This document shows, piece after piece, positions 6,111 to 8,549 of a stretch of DNA of 8,549 nucleotides. The stretch covers positions 1 to 8,549 of the forward strand of contig DATCIR010000191.1 in the NCBI GenBank assembly GCA_036507695.1, read 5' to 3'. Origin of the DNA: JAKEGK01 sp036507695. GTDB lineage: Bacteria; Pseudomonadota; Gammaproteobacteria; SZUA-152. Under the pieces are notes generated by a model. It saw only the letters and a program-made list of their open reading frames with translations. It was not told where the DNA came from and ran no database searches. A program made the translations under genes and the position numbers. Each line of letters starts with the position of its first letter. Positions within the stretch are counted from its first letter, which is position 1.

Positions 6111-8417
6111 TTGGCTCAGGCGACGGCAAAAGCATCCACTAAAAACTCCATTCCATTGTCTGCAACTACGCTGCGCGGTTTGCGCGAAGGCGCGTTAATC
6201 GTCTTCGGGGCGATCGCGATCTATTTATTGGCCTCGCTGATTACTTATCACAGCGCCGACCCCGGCTGGTCGCACAGCGAAACGGCAAACACCGTGCGCA
6301 ACGCCGGCGGAGTAGCCGGCGCGTGGTTTGCTGATTCCTTTCTCTATTTGTTTGGCTACCTGGCGTACCTGTTCCCCATCATGGTGGCCTATGTGGGCTG
6401 GCTAACGTTTAAAGGCCGGAATGATACAGACACCTTTGATCCGCGCACCGCCGGCTTACGGGCTATCGGATTTGTATTCACGCTGGGCGCGGGAACTGGC
6501 CTGGCCACGCTGCACTTTGCGCACATTTCGCAATTGCCATTGAATTCCGGCGGAATCCTCGGTGATGTCGTGGGTAACGGCCTGGTGGGTGTTTTCAGTT
6601 TTCTCGGCGGCACCCTGCTATTGATCGCACTGTTTTTAACGGGTGTTACTTTGTTTACCAATCTTTCCTGGTTTCGGGTGATGGATGAAACCGGACGCTT
6701 GACCTTGAGTTTGTTGAACCGGACCGTCGATCAATGGTACCGCCTGCGTGATTATGTTGAAGGCCGCCGTGCTAAGCTGGAACGGGAAGAAGTGGTGGAA
6801 GTGCAGAAAAAGAAAAAGGAAAAACGCAAGCCCATCAAGATCGAACCGGTCGTGGAAAAGATTGAATTTTCCGAACGCGAAGCCAAGGAACGCCAGGTGC
6901 CGTTGTTCGAGCTACCTGTGGAGGAATCTCTGCCCGCGTTATCGTTGCTGGATGTGGCGGAAATCCGGAAAAATCCGGTGACCAAGGAAGCACTGGAAGC
7001 CATATCCCGGACGGTTGAACTGAAGCTGCTGGATTTCGGCATCGAAGTGCAAGTGGTGGCCGTGCACCCCGGGCCCGTCGTTACCCGGTATGAGCTGGAT
7101 CCGGCGCCGGGCGTGAAGGTCAGTCAAATCAGCGCGCTGGCCAAGGATCTGGCGCGTTCCCTGTCAGCCGTTAGCGTGCGCATAGTTGAAGTTATACCGG
7201 GTAAATCCACGATTGGCCTTGAAGTTCCCAATGAAGTGCGTGAAGTGGTCCGCCTGAGTGAAGTGCTGCGCTCCAAATACTACGAGAACGCGCATTCGCC
7301 TTTGAGCGTCGCTTTAGGAAAGGATATCAGCGGCATACCCATTATCGCGGATTTGCAAAAAATGCCCCATCTGCTGGTTGCCGGCACCACCGGTTCCGGT
7401 AAATCGGTGGGCTTGAACGCCATGGTGTTGAGCTTGTTATACAATTCCACACCCAGCGAAGTGCGCCTGATCATGATTGACCCGAAAATGCTGGAACTGT
7501 CGGTGTACGAAGGTATTCCGCATCTGCTGGCCCCGGTGGTTACCGATATGAAACAGGCCGCCAACGCCTTGCGCTGGGCGATCGCGGAAATGGAGCGCCG
7601 CTATACCCTGATGGCGCATCTCGGGGTGCGGAACCTCGCGGGATACAATAAAAAGGTAAAAGACGCCAACGACAGGGCGGAATGGATCGCCGATCCCACC
7701 TACACACCCACCGAATTGCTGAATGACGGCGAACCACGCTATTTGGAGCCGTTTCCGCTGATAGTGATCGTAATCGACGAACTGGCCGACCTGATGATGG
7801 TGGTGGGCAAGAAAGTGGAGGAATTGATTGCGCGCCTGGCGCAAAAAGCCCGCGCCTCCGGCATCCACCTGATCCTGGCCACGCAACGCCCGTCAGTGGA
7901 TGTGCTAACCGGTTTGATCAAGGCGAATATACCGACCCGGATTGCGTTCCAGGTATCCGCCAAAGTGGATTCGCGCACTATCCTGGACCAGGGTGGCGCC
8001 GAACAATTGCTGGGACATGGCGACATGCTTTATTTGGCGCCCGGCACCGGCATTCCCGTGCGGGTGCATGGCGCGTTTGTTTCCGATGCCGAAGTGCATC
8101 GGGTGGTTGCCGATCTGAAAAGCCGGGGCGCTCCGGACTATGATGATGAAATACTCGCGGGAGCATCCGCGATCACCGATAAGGGCTATCCGGTGCTTGA
8201 AGAGAGCAGCAGTGACATCGACGAGCTGTATGACCAGGCGGTTGCGATTGTGACCGAGTCCCGGCGCGCGTCCATCTCCGGGGTGCAACGCCGCTTGAAG
8301 ATCGGCTACAACCGCGCGGCGCGCATGGTGGAAGAGATGGAAAAAAATGGTGTTGTCGGTCCCCTGCAATCCAATGGCAGCCGGGAAGTTCTGGCGCCGC
8401 CGCCGCCGGAGCTGTGA
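6111..8417 (+). CDS. ftsK: DNA translocase FtsK
   Basis: FtsK is a septum-anchored hexameric DNA pump that clears the chromosome terminus and activates XerCD at dif. The 768-residue protein begins with four likely transmembrane helices (about 26-46, 75-100, 116-136, 158-183). A short, highly charged linker follows (about 190-270, with KKKKEKRK near 233-240), far shorter than E. coli FtsK's several-hundred-residue linker. The alpha/beta motor has Walker A GTTGSGKS (425-432), Walker B VIVIDELAD (D556/E557), the ATQRPS motif (T591-S595) and GGAEQLLGHGDML (628-640). The C-terminal gamma winged-helix domain (about 704-768; DELYDQAVAIV ... RRLKIGYNRAARMVEEME) would read KOPS sequences and contact XerD. 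The start is TTG with AAGAGG upstream. ald ends 179 bases earlier. The gene is complete. Confidence 0.97.
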   Translation: MAQATAKASTKNSIPLSATTLRGLREGALIVFGAIAIYLLASLITYHSADPGWSHSETANTVRNAGGVAGAWFADSFLYLFGYLAYLFPIMVAYVGWLTFKGRNDTDTFDPRTAGLRAIGFVFTLGAGTGLATLHFAHISQLPLNSGGILGDVVGNGLVGVFSFLGGTLLLIALFLTGVTLFTNLSWFRVMDETGRLTLSLLNRTVDQWYRLRDYVEGRRAKLEREEVVEVQKKKKEKRKPIKIEPVVEKIEFSEREAKERQVPLFELPVEESLPALSLLDVAEIRKNPVTKEALEAISRTVELKLLDFGIEVQVVAVHPGPVVTRYELDPAPGVKVSQISALAKDLARSLSAVSVRIVEVIPGKSTIGLEVPNEVREVVRLSEVLRSKYYENAHSPLSVALGKDISGIPIIADLQKMPHLLVAGTTGSGKSVGLNAMVLSLLYNSTPSEVRLIMIDPKMLELSVYEGIPHLLAPVVTDMKQAANALRWAIAEMERRYTLMAHLGVRNLAGYNKKVKDANDRAEWIADPTYTPTELLNDGEPRYLEPFPLIVIVIDELADLMMVVGKKVEELIARLAQKARASGIHLILATQRPSVDVLTGLIKANIPTRIAFQVSAKVDSRTILDQGGAEQLLGHGDMLYLAPGTGIPVRVHGAFVSDAEVHRVVADLKSRGAPDYDDEILAGASAITDKGYPVLEESSSDIDELYDQAVAIVTESRRASISGVQRRLKIGYNRAARMVEEMEKNGVVGPLQSNGSREVLAPPPPEL

Positions 8418-8490
8418 TTGTTAAATTATTAATAAAACGTAATTACTCACCCCATGTGCAGCATAGGTTAAAGCGGTGCTGGTGTCTCCT

Positions 8491-8549
8491 GCCGGGGGCG
8501 TCTGCGGCCAGGGATGGCCGCAGTCGAGCCTACAGGGACGTACTTGTGG
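8491..8549. repeat. G+C-rich hairpin-bearing dispersed repeat (partial, at edge)
   Basis: After the A+T-rich tail behind ftsK the sequence turns abruptly G+C-rich. It contains a perfect 9-bp hairpin, CTGCGGCCA (8502-8510) and TGGCCGCAG (8515-8523), with a GGGA loop. The following GAGCCTACAGGGACGTACTT resembles short interspersed repeats I recall from other gammaproteobacterial genomes; that is memory, not a search. There is no T-run after the hairpin, so a simple terminator is less likely. The element continues past the window edge. Confidence 0.45.

Noticed and set aside
1..8549. CRISPR array, tRNA or rRNA genes, integrase or transposase genes
   Set aside because: I saw no regularly spaced repeats, no tRNA-like cloverleaf or rRNA sequence, and no recombinase motifs on either strand.

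Overview
The window looks like a gammaproteobacterial chromosome segment. A conserved housekeeping block (trxB, ald, ftsK) lies on the right, and an A+T-rich accessory segment lies on the left. The lineage call rests on protein resemblance and on the trxB ... ftsK neighbourhood (trxB-lrp-ftsK-lolA in Escherichia coli; ald beside lrp in Vibrio, from memory). The genus cannot be resolved from the sequence.

Left part, 1-2560: a minus-strand gene is cut by the left edge, and only its first 18 codons and a good Shine-Dalgarno site are visible. Next comes a non-coding stretch holding a 160-bp element with terminal inverted repeats flanked by TTAA (a MITE-like repeat, 290-457). After that is a detached copy of the 3' end of a FemAB-like gene (515-633). 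Three unrecognised genes follow: a 175-residue protein with a glycine-rich hydrophobic stretch, a small three-helix membrane protein on the same strand, and a convergent 147-residue membrane protein. Base composition is clearly lower in G+C here: row 1021-1080 has 22/60 G+C and row 2161-2220 has 16/60, against 38/60 in row 7081-7140 inside ftsK.

Middle part, 2560-4710: the intact FemAB-like (DUF482/COG3146-type) acyltransferase gene and trxB (thioredoxin reductase) are both on the minus strand. They are separated by 66 bases containing a perfect 12-bp hairpin. The last ~100 bp of the FemAB-like gene is repeated 2,039 bases away as the fragment at 527-633. The two copies bracket the A+T-rich genes as direct repeats, the layout expected when an element integrates at a gene's 3' end and restores it. 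No integrase is present, so this remains an inference.

Right part, 4711-8549: a divergent promoter region separates trxB from ald (alanine dehydrogenase), followed by ftsK (DNA translocase, TTG start). lrp, often found in this neighbourhood in gammaproteobacteria, is absent. The right edge enters a G+C-rich hairpin-bearing sequence resembling a dispersed repeat. The housekeeping products are not known to act together: TrxB recycles thioredoxin, Ald interconverts alanine and pyruvate, and FtsK clears the chromosome terminus at the division septum.
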